The notes beneath the pieces were generated by a model. The model did not search any database. It saw only the letters and a list, made by a program, of their open reading frames with translations, and had not been told where the DNA came from. Made by a program: the position numbers and the translations under genes. A stretch of 64,000 nucleotides of DNA from Arthrobacter sp. V1I7. GTDB taxonomy: Bacteria > Actinomycetota > Actinomycetes > Actinomycetales > Micrococcaceae. The stretch lies in NCBI RefSeq assembly GCF_030817015.1, contig NZ_JAUSYS010000001.1, positions 2,170,001 through 2,234,000 of the forward strand, written 5' to 3'. Shown here piece after piece: positions 40,961 to 50,065 of the stretch; positions within the stretch are counted from its first letter, which is position 1; each line of letters opens with the position of its first letter.

Positions 40961-42424
40961 ATGCAACAGGTCCCGTCCGACTCCCGGGGCGGCGGCTCCC
41001 GCCGTCGCCGGAACCGCTGGGGAGTGCGCAAGCGCTCCACTGCGGCCGCCGTCGCTGTGGTCGCCATGGCACTGGTGGCGGGCGGACTGGTCCTACTGGC
41101 ATTGCTGGAGACGACCCTGACCGCTTCGACGGAGTCCGCCGCGCGGCAGAAGACACAGGATGTCATAGCCCAGCTGGTAGTGGACCAGGACCTTGAGGAC
41201 GCGAGCGAATACATTAAGGCCACCGGGTACGCTGGCCAGTACGTACAGCTCCTCGATGCCGCCGGCACCATCATTGCCGGTTCCGAGCCCAGGGCCGTCG
41301 GCCAGCCACTATCCGGACTGCGCCCGGAACCCGGGTTTACCTTATTCCAGCGCGTCACCAGCCTGCCGAACATCGGCAACGACGACGACTTCCACGTCGT
41401 CGTGACCGGGGCGCTGGTGGGCCGCGACAAAGTGTTTGTCGTCGTCGCGTCCTCAGTGCAGCTCCAGGCGGATACCGTCGCCACCGTGGCCAGGCTCATG
41501 CTGTGGACGGCACCCCTTCTCTTGGTCGTCGTGGCCGTCTCTGTCTGGCTCCTGGTGGGCCGGTCCCTCCGGCAGGTGGAAAAGATCCGCGGCCAGGTGG
41601 CACGGATCAACGCCGAACGCCTGGACGGGCGGGTCGACGTCCCGCCCACGAGGGACGAGCTGGAGGCCCTCGCGCTGACCATGAACACCATGCTTGAGCG
41701 TCTGCAGGCCTCGGACCGCGAGCAGCGCCAGTTTGTCTCCGACGCCAGCCACGAGCTCCGCAGCCCGCTCGCAACGCTGAGTGCCGGGGTGGAGATCGCG
41801 GCCGCGGATCCGTCGGGGTCGATGTGGCTGCAGTTGAAGGACGATCTGGCCGATGAAACGGCCCGGATGCGCTACCTCGTGGACGACCTGCTGGCCCTGG
41901 CCCGCACGAACGACGGCGGCCTCACCCGGGAGGACGCCGATGTGGATCTCGACGATGTTGTGGATCAGGAAGTCCGCCGGCTGCGCGCGATCAGCAGGCA
42001 CAAGGTCATCGCCGACCTCACCCCGGTCAAGATCACGGGAGATGCCCGTCGGCTGGCGCAGGTGTTGCGGAATGTCCTGGACAACGCGGAACGGCATGCC
42101 CTGTCCCGGATCCGGATCAGCCTGCACGCATCCGGCGACTGGGCTGTCGTCGCCGTCGACGACGACGGCGACCCGATCCCGGAAAAGGACCGGGAACGCG
42201 TATTCGAGCGTTTTGTCCGGCTCGACGAAAGCCGGTCCCGGGAGGGCGGGGGCAGCGGTCTTGGCCTCGCCATCGCCGCAGGCATCATGGCCGCACACCA
42301 CGGCTCCATTCGCGCCACGGAAACGCCCGCCGGGGAATGCCGCTTTGAAATGATCTTCCCGCTTGCGCAACCCTCAGCCGAGGCGCCGGTCACGCGCGCG
42401 GTTGTGGCGCGGCCGCGGACTTAG
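40961..42424 (+). CDS. Sensor histidine kinase
   Basis: 487 residues. Two membrane helices (AAVAVVAMALVAGGLVLLAL near 30-50; MLWTAPLLLVVVAVSVWLLV near 180-200) enclose an extracytoplasmic sensor of about 130 residues. A HAMP linker follows, then HisKA with SDASHELRSPLATLSAGVE (phospho-His near residue 263), then HATPase_c with N-box VLRNVLDNAERHA, G1 VDDDGDPIPEKDRERVFE and G2 GGGSGLGLAIAAGIM. ATG 40961 lacks a ribosome site and an upstream frame is open to 40814, so the true start is uncertain. It faces the response regulator gene end to end, overlapping it by 35 bases. Confidence 0.92.
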   Translation: MQQVPSDSRGGGSRRRRNRWGVRKRSTAAAVAVVAMALVAGGLVLLALLETTLTASTESAARQKTQDVIAQLVVDQDLEDASEYIKATGYAGQYVQLLDAAGTIIAGSEPRAVGQPLSGLRPEPGFTLFQRVTSLPNIGNDDDFHVVVTGALVGRDKVFVVVASSVQLQADTVATVARLMLWTAPLLLVVVAVSVWLLVGRSLRQVEKIRGQVARINAERLDGRVDVPPTRDELEALALTMNTMLERLQASDREQRQFVSDASHELRSPLATLSAGVEIAAADPSGSMWLQLKDDLADETARMRYLVDDLLALARTNDGGLTREDADVDLDDVVDQEVRRLRAISRHKVIADLTPVKITGDARRLAQVLRNVLDNAERHALSRIRISLHASGDWAVVAVDDDGDPIPEKDRERVFERFVRLDESRSREGGGSGLGLAIAAGIMAAHHGSIRATETPAGECRFEMIFPLAQPSAEAPVTRAVVARPRT

Positions 42425-43100
42425 CGATCGGGTCGGCGCTGAGCAGGTACCCCACACCTCGAACCGTGGCCAGCGTCTGGACGCTGAACGGAGCATCGAT
42501 CTTTCGCCGCAGGTATCCGATGTAGACCTCCACGACGTTGTCGCCGCCCTCGAAGGCTGAATCCCAGACGTTGTCCAGAATGTCCGCCTTTGACACGATC
42601 TGGTCGTGCCGGCGCATCAGGTACTGCAGGAGCCCGTACTCCCGGGCCGTGAGGCTGATCGGCGTTTCGCCCCGCCGGACACGGTGGTTGACCGGGTCCA
42701 GCGTCAGGGTTCCGAGCGTCAGGACGACGGGCCGCTCCGGGGCTCCCCTGCGCATCAGGGCCCTGATGCGGGCTACCAGGACGAGGAAACTAAACGGTTT
42801 GGTCAGGTAGTCATCGGCTCCGAGATCGAAGGCATCCGTCTGGTCGTACTCGCCGTCCTTCGCCGTCAGCATCAGTACCGGAGTCCAGATCCGGCGTTGA
42901 CGCAGTTCGCGGAGGACGTCATAGCCATTCTTGAGCGGCAGCATCAGATCCAGCAGGATCACATCGTAGGCGTGCTCCGTCGCCGCCGAGAGCCCGCTGA
43001 CGCCGTCGTGGGTCACGTCCACGACGAACCCCTCATTCACCAGACCCCGGCGCACGGTATCGGCCAGAACCTTCTCATCCTCGACCAACAGGATCCTCAA
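42390..43100 (-). CDS. OmpR-family response regulator
   Basis: 236 residues. The receiver begins LRILLVEDEKVLADTVRRGL with phospho-Asp in VILLDLMLPLKNGYDV and the switch Lys in DDYLTKPFSFLVL. The OmpR-type winged helix has ISLTAREYGLLQYLMRRHDQ and VEVYIGYLRRKID. TTG at 43100 is chosen: it opens the canonical receiver start and GAGAGGAG lies 7 bases upstream; longer readings from 43172 add atypical sequence. It converges on the histidine kinase gene, its probable partner. Confidence 0.93.
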   Translation of the reverse strand: MRILLVEDEKVLADTVRRGLVNEGFVVDVTHDGVSGLSAATEHAYDVILLDLMLPLKNGYDVLRELRQRRIWTPVLMLTAKDGEYDQTDAFDLGADDYLTKPFSFLVLVARIRALMRRGAPERPVVLTLGTLTLDPVNHRVRRGETPISLTAREYGLLQYLMRRHDQIVSKADILDNVWDSAFEGGDNVVEVYIGYLRRKIDAPFSVQTLATVRGVGYLLSADPIAKSAAAPQPRA

Positions 43101-43247
43101 TGCCGGACTCCTCTCCCCGGAGACAGTATGGTGCCGTGCACCCAGCATAGGCCCATTGACGGCACCACTCACGGAGACGGGCTGCGCCGCGGGGCCAGGT
43201 TTGCCCGCGGGGCCGGTCCAGCTGACCGGAACCGTGTGCGTCGGACT

Positions 43248-44423
43248 CTAAGGCTTGAGGACGACCTTAATGCAGCCGTCTTCCTTCTTCTGGAACAGCT
43301 CGTAGGCGGCGGCGGCGCCGTCGAGGGGCACTTCGTGCGTTTTCAGGTCCATGACGCCCAGCGGATCAGCGGCATCCTCGACGATCGGCAGCAGCTCGTC
43401 GGTCCAGCGGCGGACGTTGCACTGGCCCATCCTGAACTGGAGCTGCTTGTCGAACATCGTCAGCAGCGGCATCGGGCTGGCGGTGCCGCCGTAGACGCCG
43501 CTCAAGGACACGGTGCCGCCGCGCCGGACGGAGTCGATGGCGGCGTGAAGCACCGACATCCGGTCAACCCCCGCGGTCTCCATGGCCTTCTTGGCCAGAG
43601 CGTCGGGCAGGAGTCCCACGGCGTGCTGGGCGAAAGCACCCACCGAGGAGTTGTGCGCCTCCATGCCGACGGCGTCGACGACGGCGTCCGGCCCCCGGCC
43701 GTCGGTCATGTCGCGGAGCTGATCACCGATGTGCTTGCTGAAGTCAAGTGTCTCAATCCCGTGGCGCTCCGCCATCTGACGCCGCTCCGGAACCGGCTCG
43801 ACGCCGATCACCCGGTGCCCAAGGTGGCGTCCGATCCGGCTGGCGAACTGCCCGACCGGGCCGAGCCCGAAGACGGCCAGGGTTCCGCCGGCGGGGACGC
43901 CCGCATACTTCACGCCCTGCCAGGCGGTGGGGAGGATGTCCGAAAGGTAGAGATAGCGCTCGTCGGGGAGTTCCTGGCCTACCTTGACGGGACCGTAGTC
44001 CGCGTGGGGAACCCGCAAGAACTCGGCCTGGCCGCCTGGGACCGAGCCGTAAAGCTCGGTGTACCCGAACATGCTGGCACCGCTGTTATGCGAGTGCACC
44101 TGTGTGGTCTCGCACTGGGACTGCAGTCCCTGCTTGCACATCCAGCAATGCCCGCACGAGATGTTGAACGGAATGACCACCCGGTCGCCGGGCGTGAGGT
44201 TCCGCACGTCGGCCCCGACTTCCTGCACGATTCCCATCGGCTCGTGGCCCAGAATGTCGCCGGCCTGCAGATACGGTCCCAGCACCTCGTACAGGTGAAG
44301 GTCCGAGCCGCAGATCGCCGAGGACGTGATCTTGACGATCGCATCCGTCGCGTCCTGGATTACCGGGTCCGGCACATTTTCGACCCGTACCGACCGCTTG
44401 CCCTGCCAAGTAAGTGCCCTCAT
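43248..44423 (-). CDS. Zinc-dependent alcohol dehydrogenase (formaldehyde-dehydrogenase-like MDR)
   Basis: 391 residues. Catalytic zinc ligands: Cys in SSAICGSDLHLYE and His/Glu in DILGHEPMGIV. Structural zinc cysteines: SCGHCWMCKQGLQSQC. NAD(P)-binding loop VFGLGPVGQFASRIG. The long insert around HNSGASMFGYTELYGSVPGG and the end HEVPLDGAAAAYELFQKKED point to the glutathione-independent formaldehyde dehydrogenase or related branch of the medium-chain family. ATG 44423 follows GAAGGGG; 7 earlier residues are possible. Substrate not assignable. Confidence 0.9.
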   Translation of the reverse strand: MRALTWQGKRSVRVENVPDPVIQDATDAIVKITSSAICGSDLHLYEVLGPYLQAGDILGHEPMGIVQEVGADVRNLTPGDRVVIPFNISCGHCWMCKQGLQSQCETTQVHSHNSGASMFGYTELYGSVPGGQAEFLRVPHADYGPVKVGQELPDERYLYLSDILPTAWQGVKYAGVPAGGTLAVFGLGPVGQFASRIGRHLGHRVIGVEPVPERRQMAERHGIETLDFSKHIGDQLRDMTDGRGPDAVVDAVGMEAHNSSVGAFAQHAVGLLPDALAKKAMETAGVDRMSVLHAAIDSVRRGGTVSLSGVYGGTASPMPLLTMFDKQLQFRMGQCNVRRWTDELLPIVEDAADPLGVMDLKTHEVPLDGAAAAYELFQKKEDGCIKVVLKP

Positions 44424-44536
44424 CAGAACCCCTTCGGGAAACATTAACTACTAAGCTTGCTGAGTATTTAACGTAACCCGGTCAGACACCGGACACAAGG
44501 AGCGGCCCGGCCGCGCCGCAGCAGATATGCCGGCGG

Positions 44537-44803
44537 CTACGCCTCTCCCTGTGGCAACGGAAGCTGGGCTGCGGTTCCGAAAAGCCAGCCGGAGACGTCG
44601 CTGCGCAGGACAAGGTGGGGGCCGCCGGTAGGACTGACGCTACCGCTCGGAACGTAGTACCCCCGTCCCGCTCCAGGCCCGCCCGCGGCACGGTCGAGGG
44701 CATCCGTGAGCGGTCTGGTCAGATGCCCCTGGGGGCCAACGGCACGGAGCCCATCCAGTTCCTCTGGAGTGAGCCGGCCCAGCACTGCGGCAATATCGGC
44801 CAT
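44537..44803 (-). CDS. Small hypothetical protein
   Basis: 88 residues: MADIAAVLGRLTPEELDGLR, AVGPQGHLTRPLTDALDRAA, then a Gly/Pro/Ser-rich segment and LVLRSDVSGWLFGTAAQLPL. No domain recognised. ATG 44803 has AAGGGAA upstream. Its leader carries a 13-base tandem duplication. Confidence 0.65.
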   Translation of the reverse strand: MADIAAVLGRLTPEELDGLRAVGPQGHLTRPLTDALDRAAGGPGAGRGYYVPSGSVSPTGGPHLVLRSDVSGWLFGTAAQLPLPQGEA

Positions 44804-45213
44804 GATGGTTCCCTTCTGGCGGACGGTTCTGGCGGACGGTGCTCGAACCACCAGCCTAGGACGCCGGAATTAACGGCGAGTAAAATCGCGACGAAGATCA
44901 GTGAACGGGGCAAGATCACCCGGGGATCAGCACCGCGCGTCACGCGGATTCCGCGTTACGGGCGGCAGGCGGTCTACGACGTCGCGGCCCGCGCAGACAA
45001 GTGGGGACGCTTCTGTGCAGTGAAATACCGGCAGCTCCAAATAGGCTTCCGACGACGCTCATGGCAGGTACCGCAGCTACCGACGTCGGATCCCTCCCAC
45101 TGATGAGGTGAGGGTCACGGGGTCGTTTCCGGTTTTTCCCAGTGAGTACACGGCTGCGTGCGGTACGGTTCATTCCCGGGGATCCCAGACCAACAGAATC
45201 GAGAATCAACCAA
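44804..45213. other. Intergenic region with a 13-base tandem duplication
   Basis: TTCTGGCGGACGG occurs twice at 44814-44826 and 44827-44839, just upstream of the minus-strand small gene. The rest of this 410-base stretch between divergent genes shows no credible gene and should hold their promoters. Confidence 0.6.
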
Positions 45214-45516
45214 GTGGCAACCGACTATGACGAAGTTCGATCCGACGTCGCTGAATCACGCAACGCTTCGCTGGAGGCCCTTCGCTCCGCCAATGCGCCG
45301 GACGCACGGAGCGTAGCCCGTGACCTCGATGAGGCCGATACCTCCGAGGGCGTGGAACTGCCCGGCGCCGACCTCTCCGGCGAGGAACTGACCGTCACGG
45401 TCATCCCGCAGAAGGAAGACGAGTTCACCTGCTACTCCTGCTTCCTCGTCCGGCACCGCTCACAGCTCGCACGCGAAAAAGCAGGTTACTCGTACTGCGC
45501 TGACTGCCTCAGCTAG
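45214..45516 (+). CDS. DUF4193 family protein
   Basis: 100 residues, acidic: VATDYDEVRSDVAESR at the start, an acidic middle (EADTSEGVELPGADLSGEEL) and a C-terminal zinc-ribbon-like end FTCYSCFLVRHRSQL...YCADCLS with two CxxC pairs. This is the actinobacterial DUF4193 family, conserved and abundant but of unknown role. The GTG start at 45214 is chosen because the family begins M-A-T-D-Y-D. Confidence 0.92.
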   Translation: MATDYDEVRSDVAESRNASLEALRSANAPDARSVARDLDEADTSEGVELPGADLSGEELTVTVIPQKEDEFTCYSCFLVRHRSQLAREKAGYSYCADCLS

Positions 45517-45930
45517 CCTCACCACAATCTGCATCTGCTGTTCTGGTTGTCGCTGTTTCCCTTTACCACCCGTTGGATGAACAACAGCGACCTGGCGGAG
45601 GTTCCAGTGCTTGTGTACGGGCTGAACCTGCTGCTTGCGGCGATCGTTTTTTACATTCTGAAGACGGCGCTGGTCCGGCGGCAAGGACGGAACGGCCCCT
45701 TGGACGTGGCGATGGGCCGGGATTGGAAGGGCAGGGCATCCCCCTTTCTTTACGTCGCGGGGATGGCGCTCAGCCTCGTGCATCCGGCGCTGGGCGTCGC
45801 CGTCTACTCCGGCGTTGCCGCCATCTGGTTAATTCCGGACCGCCGCGTGGAGAGGTTTCTGTCCCGCCCGGGGGGAGCCTCCGGCCAGTCCAGCAGCCCC
45901 GGTTCCCACACCGCTGAACCCGGCGGCTAA
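45517..45930 (+). pseudogene. 5'-truncated TMEM175-like (DUF1211) potassium channel fragment
   Basis: In the same frame as, and directly after, the TAG of the DUF4193 gene, the DNA reads PHHNLHLLFWLSLFPFTTRW and then EVPVLVYGLNLLLAAIVFYI, MGRDWKGRASPFLYVAGMAL, IWLIPDRRVERFL. This is the C-terminal half of the bacterial TMEM175-like family, which normally has about 200 residues and six helices; the N-terminal half with the FSDG filter motif is missing. A shortened product of 127 residues could start at the TTG at 45547, with three or four helices. A deletion that joined the fragment to the DUF4193 gene is the simplest reading. Confidence 0.7.
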
Positions 45931-45938
45931 GGTCCTGC

Positions 45939-46286
45939 TCACCGACGGGCGCGCCGCTCCAGGTACGCGCTGAGAAACTCCAGGGTGGCCGGGGTTGGCT
46001 TCTGGACGTTCGCCGAGTACTCGGAATGCTTCTGCAGGTACTTCTTGATGTACGGGCAGACGGGAACGATTGCCAGGCCCGCGGCAACGGTCCCGTCGAG
46101 TGCCTTCGCCGCCAGACGACCCGCCAGGCCCTGGCCTTCATATTCTTCATTGATGACCGTGTGATAGAAAATCCGCTGGCCCTCGTCGACGCGGTCAACG
46201 TAGGCAGCCCGTCCCATGACGGTGTCAGCATCGAGAACTTCGAAGCGGTTCCCATCGGGATTGTGGCGGATGGTGATCGGGCTCAT
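45939..46286 (-). CDS. GNAT-type N-acetyltransferase (YjdJ-like)
   Basis: 115 residues. A short GNAT fold: NRFEVLDADTVMGRAAYVDR, RIFYHTVINEEYEGQGLAGR (the acetyl-CoA loop), LAAKALDGTVAAGLAIVPVC, PYIKKYLQKHSEYSANVQKP. The small size and PYIxxYLxxH signature fit the PF14542-type acetyltransferases, of unknown acceptor. The ATG at 46286 opens the conserved domain; an extension to 46412 is less likely. Confidence 0.9.
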   Translation of the reverse strand: MSPITIRHNPDGNRFEVLDADTVMGRAAYVDRVDEGQRIFYHTVINEEYEGQGLAGRLAAKALDGTVAAGLAIVPVCPYIKKYLQKHSEYSANVQKPTPATLEFLSAYLERRARR

Positions 46287-46421
46287 TGCGCTCGCTTCTC
46301 TGGTGGTGGGTAGGACACCCGGCATCGGTTTCGCCGGAGTTTCAAAGCCGGTAGTCGGTATAGCTCGTAATGACAGCCTAGCCACCGGCGCCCGGGCCCG
46401 CGGGGACGGCATGATGGAGTC

Positions 46422-47087
46422 ATGCCGACACCCGAATCCCCCGTCTCAATCACCACCGGCGATACAGCGGTCTCCGCCGTCTACGCTCGGCCCGCCAGCC
46501 CCTTCGCCACGCTCGTGGTTGCGCACGGTGCCGGTACCGGCATGGACCATCCCTTCCTCGCCGGCTTCACCCGGGCCTTGAACGAGGAGTCCGTCGCCAC
46601 CCTCCGCTTCAACTTCCCCTACCGCGAGGCCGGGAAAAAGTTTCCGGACAAGCCGCCGGCTGCGATCGCGGCCTGGCGCGCCGCCATGGAGGAAGCTGCG
46701 GCCCGGTCGACGGGCGAGCCGCTGTGGGCCGCCGGCAAGTCGTTCGGCGGCCGCATGGCCTCGATGGCCGTCGCCGAGGGCATGGCCGCTGCGGGGCTCG
46801 TCTTTCTCGGTTATCCGCTCCATCCGCCGGGGAAGCCGGAAAGGCTCCGCGACGAGCACCTCTATGGGCTGACCCTGCCGATGCTCTTCCTGCAGGGGAC
46901 CCGGGACGCTTTTGCGACCCCGGAGCTGCTGGAGGCAGTGGTAGCCCGCATCGGGCCTCCGGCAACCCTGGAGTGGTGCGAGGGCGGCGGCCACACCTTC
47001 GAGGTCGCAGGCCGCAAGCGTCCTCAGGAGGAAATAGGCGCATCCCTGGCGGGCGCCGTCGCGGCGTTCTTGAAGGTCCGCAGCTAG
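46422..47087 (+). CDS. Alpha/beta hydrolase of the KANL3/Tex30 type
   Basis: 221 residues. Oxyanion strand ATLVVAHGAGTGMDHPFLAG, nucleophile elbow AAGKSFGGRMAS (Ser), and acid/His region LFLQGTRDAFATPE and CEGGGHTFEVAGR form a full Ser-Asp-His triad. Family members are intracellular hydrolases with unknown substrates. It diverges from the acetyltransferase and overlaps the end of the methyltransferase gene by 4 bases. Confidence 0.9.
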   Translation: MPTPESPVSITTGDTAVSAVYARPASPFATLVVAHGAGTGMDHPFLAGFTRALNEESVATLRFNFPYREAGKKFPDKPPAAIAAWRAAMEEAAARSTGEPLWAAGKSFGGRMASMAVAEGMAAAGLVFLGYPLHPPGKPERLRDEHLYGLTLPMLFLQGTRDAFATPELLEAVVARIGPPATLEWCEGGGHTFEVAGRKRPQEEIGASLAGAVAAFLKVRS

Positions 47088-48367
47088 ACCCAGCCGGTCC
47101 GGCGCAGCGGCGGTTCGGCGCCGCCGTCCCGCTGCACCAGAACCTGGTTGACCCCCGTCAGTCCGGCTTCGAAACCCAGGGCGCTCGCTGCCATGTACAG
47201 CCGCCACACCCGAGCCCGTCCCGCGCCCACGGCCTCCACAGCCTCCGTCCAATTCTCCTCGAGGTTCTGAACCCAGGCCCGGAGGGTCAGTGCGTAGTGC
47301 CGGCGCAACGCCTCCACGTCGAGCACCTCGAAGCCCCCGGCTTCCAGCGCGCCCAGCTTGTCGGCGAGGCTGAGCATCTCGCCGTCGGGGAAGACGTAGC
47401 GGGGTATGAAGGAATGCGGGTCCGGGTCAGTGGGGCCGGCGTTCCAGGAGATGGCGTGGTTCAGCAGCCGGCCGCCCGGGCGGAGAAGCCCATGCAGCCG
47501 TGAGACGTAGGCGGGCATCTGTTCGCGGCCGACATGCTCCGACATGCCAATGGAGCTGATGGCGTCGAACGGGCCATCCTCGATGTCGCGGTAGTCCTGC
47601 ACCCTGATGTCGACCCGATCGGTCAGGCCGGCGTCGGCCACCCGCTTGCCGGCCAGCACCGCCTGTTCCGTGGAGAGGGTGACACCGACGACGTCGGCTC
47701 CGTAGCGCCGGGCCGCGTGCAGCGCAAAGCTGCCCCAACCGCAGCCAACATCCAGCACCCGCATACCCGGCACCAAGCCCAGCTTGCGGCACACCAGGTC
47801 GAGCTTGGCCTCCTGGGCAGCCTCCAGCCCCATGTCCTCGTCATCCCAGACCGCGCAGGAGTACACCATGGAGGGGCCCAGGACGAGGGCGTAGAAGTCG
47901 TTGCCGACGTCGTAGTGATGCGAGATGGCCGCAGCGTCGCGCTTCTTGGAGTGACGCCGGCCGGTGCGGATGACCTTTGCTTCTTCCGGGGGCGGCGACG
48001 GGTTCGGCCCCAGTGCACCGAGCAGGATGGCGGTCCCGAGAATCGTGCCCAGTTCCCGGACGGTGGGCCGGCGGAACGGTCCGGGCTCCGCGAACTTGCC
48101 GGCAGATCGTAGCGCGGCGAAGCTCGCAAAGATGTCGCCGGGAGCATCGATATCCCCGGACACGTACGCCCGGCTGAGGCCCAGCTGCCCGGGCGACCAC
48201 AGTATCCGGCGCAGGGCCCGCCGCGACCTGAACACGATCAGCGGCGCCCCTGCCGGGCCCGCCTCCGAACCGTCCCAGGCCTGCAGCCGCAGCGGGATTT
48301 CCGGGGCGCCAAGAACAATGGCCAGCGCTTCGGCCAGCCGTGATGCTGCATTTGTAGGTGTCCCCAT
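47084..48367 (-). CDS. Cyclopropane-fatty-acyl-phospholipid synthase family methyltransferase
   Basis: 427 residues. The N-terminal domain (LSRAYVSGDIDAPGDIFAS) is the CFA-synthase sterol-carrier-like part. The methyltransferase core starts ISHHYDVGNDFYALVLGPSM, has the SAM loop MRVLDVGCGWGSFALHAARR, and ISSIGMSEHVGREQMPAYVS, the bicarbonate-binding part. The enzyme adds a methylene or methyl group to unsaturated acyl chains of membrane lipids, using S-adenosylmethionine. It may be a C-methyltransferase variant. ATG 48367 with GAGAGG upstream. Confidence 0.92.
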   Translation of the reverse strand: MGTPTNAASRLAEALAIVLGAPEIPLRLQAWDGSEAGPAGAPLIVFRSRRALRRILWSPGQLGLSRAYVSGDIDAPGDIFASFAALRSAGKFAEPGPFRRPTVRELGTILGTAILLGALGPNPSPPPEEAKVIRTGRRHSKKRDAAAISHHYDVGNDFYALVLGPSMVYSCAVWDDEDMGLEAAQEAKLDLVCRKLGLVPGMRVLDVGCGWGSFALHAARRYGADVVGVTLSTEQAVLAGKRVADAGLTDRVDIRVQDYRDIEDGPFDAISSIGMSEHVGREQMPAYVSRLHGLLRPGGRLLNHAISWNAGPTDPDPHSFIPRYVFPDGEMLSLADKLGALEAGGFEVLDVEALRRHYALTLRAWVQNLEENWTEAVEAVGAGRARVWRLYMAASALGFEAGLTGVNQVLVQRDGGAEPPLRRTGWV

Positions 48368-48651
48368 GTCCCCAACCTCTCATCCCGTGGCTTCCGTGGC
48401 CCTAATATATGTGCACGCTCAGCATTCGGAAAGGGGCCGGACGACCCTGGATCCTCCGTTTGACTGCCCTGCCGGTGAGGTGGCTCGGGTGCCCCGCGCG
48501 CGCATTGCCTATCGTGGCTGAGTTATTCACGTCGGCAGCGGGCCGGTGCCGAGAGCCGGTTTCACCGGTCCGGACAAGCTGGAAGGCGTGATGCGACGGC
48601 ATCCCGGGCCGCCGTCGTCTGCTGCTTCAACGGCGAGCGTCTGATCGAGCT

Positions 48652-49680
48652 CTAGTCTTTGTCCTTGACGCGGGCCCGGCTGGGCTGGACTCTCGAGGGT
48701 TCGCCTGGCATCTTGGGATAGTCCGGCGGGAACGGCAGTTCGCCCAATCCGGCCGCTAGGTCCCGCTCCCACCATTCGAGGAGGGCGTCGATGGTTCCCG
48801 GCTTGGAATGCATGTCGGCCCAGGGATCCCCGGTGGCCTTGAGCCGCTCGGGGACGCTGAGGATCGTGAAGGCCTTCGGATCGGCGTTCTTGAGTTCCTC
48901 CCATCGGATCGGGCAGGAGACCGTGGCGCCGGGGAGGGCACGCGGGCTGTAGGCACCGGCTATGGTGCGGTCCCGGTTCGCCTGGTTGAAGTCGACGAAG
49001 ATCCGTGGGCCGCGCTCCTCTTTCCACCACGCGGTGGTGACCTTTTCGGGCATGCGCCGCTCCAGTTCGCGGGCCGCCGCGATCACGGCATGCCGGACGT
49101 CCAGGAACTCGCGTGTGGGCTCGATCGGGGCGTAGACGTGCAGCCCACGGTTCCCGGACGTTTTGATGAACGCCTCCAGCCCGGCCTCGGCCAGCACCGA
49201 GCGCAGTTCCTGGGCTGCCGGGATGGCGTCTCCGAACCCGGTGCCAGGCTGCGGGTCCAGATCGATCCGGAGCTGGTCGGGGTTGTCCGGGTTGCCCGCG
49301 CGCGAGGCCCAGGGATGGAACACCACCGTGTTCATCTGTACCGCCCAGACCGCGGCGGCCACGCCGTCAAGCACGATCTGCGGGTGCGCGCGTGCGCTGG
49401 GATACTTCACCATGACCGAGCGAACGAAGTCCGGCGCGCCCTTGGGCGGATTCTTCGAGAAGAACTGTTCCCCGTCGATGTTGTCGCCGAACCGCTGGAG
49501 GGTCACCGGGCGGTCGCCGTTGGCCGCCAGGAACGCGTCTCCGACGTCGACCACGTACCGGGCGAGGTCCAGCTTAGTCAGGCCGTGCTCCGGCCAAAGG
49601 ACCCTGGACGGGCTCGACAGCCGCACCTCGCGCGGGCCGTGCGGGCTGTCGACGGTAAGCGTGGTTTCTTCCCTGGCCAT
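48652..49680 (-). CDS. LigD-type DNA polymerase/primase domain protein
   Basis: 342 residues matching the archaeo-eukaryotic primase domain of bacterial non-homologous end-joining: SRVLWPEHGLTKLDLARYVV, QRFGDNIDGEQFFSKNPP, the catalytic acids in QLRIDLDPQPG (near residues 140-142), SGNRGLHVYAPI and IFVDFNQANRDRTIAGAYSP. It fills gaps with ribonucleotides or deoxyribonucleotides at DNA ends. No ligase domain is attached and neither a Ku nor a ligase gene is beside it, so partners must lie elsewhere. ATG 49680. Confidence 0.93.
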   Translation of the reverse strand: MAREETTLTVDSPHGPREVRLSSPSRVLWPEHGLTKLDLARYVVDVGDAFLAANGDRPVTLQRFGDNIDGEQFFSKNPPKGAPDFVRSVMVKYPSARAHPQIVLDGVAAAVWAVQMNTVVFHPWASRAGNPDNPDQLRIDLDPQPGTGFGDAIPAAQELRSVLAEAGLEAFIKTSGNRGLHVYAPIEPTREFLDVRHAVIAAARELERRMPEKVTTAWWKEERGPRIFVDFNQANRDRTIAGAYSPRALPGATVSCPIRWEELKNADPKAFTILSVPERLKATGDPWADMHSKPGTIDALLEWWERDLAAGLGELPFPPDYPKMPGEPSRVQPSRARVKDKD

Positions 49681-49920
49681 GTGGACAAGCTACCCGCTGA
49701 CGTCGCCAATGGATAGCCTGCCCCCGCCGCACGGAGTGACTGTTGTTCCCCGGCGATCCCGGTCAGGACTCGAGAACCAGCAGCCGGCCCTGTCCGCGTC
49801 CGGCCCACCCACAGCTCTTCATCGGGCCGGAACCTACTCAGGCTGCAGGGGAAGGGCGGCCATCGCGAAGCGGGCACCGTGCAACGACATCCGGAAGGGT
49901 GCGGGTGTCGAATCACCGTC

Positions 49921-50052
49921 ATGAGCAAGTCGGAGAAACAGAACCTGCGCTACGTCGACTACTACTGCTTCATGACGCTGGCAGAATTCACCGCATGGGT
50001 TCAGGCGGACGGCGACGACGAACCGCACACAGCCTGGTCACCTCGTCAGTAG
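49921..50052 (+). CDS. Possible 43-residue small protein
   Basis: ATG 49921 opens MSKSEKQNLRYVDYYCFMTL followed by AEFTAWVQADGDDEPHTAW and a stop at 50052. Aromatic residues alternate as in a small amphipathic protein and codon use matches neighbours. The upstream GGAAGGGTG is too far for a good ribosome site, so expression is uncertain. Confidence 0.35.
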   Translation: MSKSEKQNLRYVDYYCFMTLAEFTAWVQADGDDEPHTAWSPRQ

Positions 50053-50065
50053 GGAACGCGCGCCG

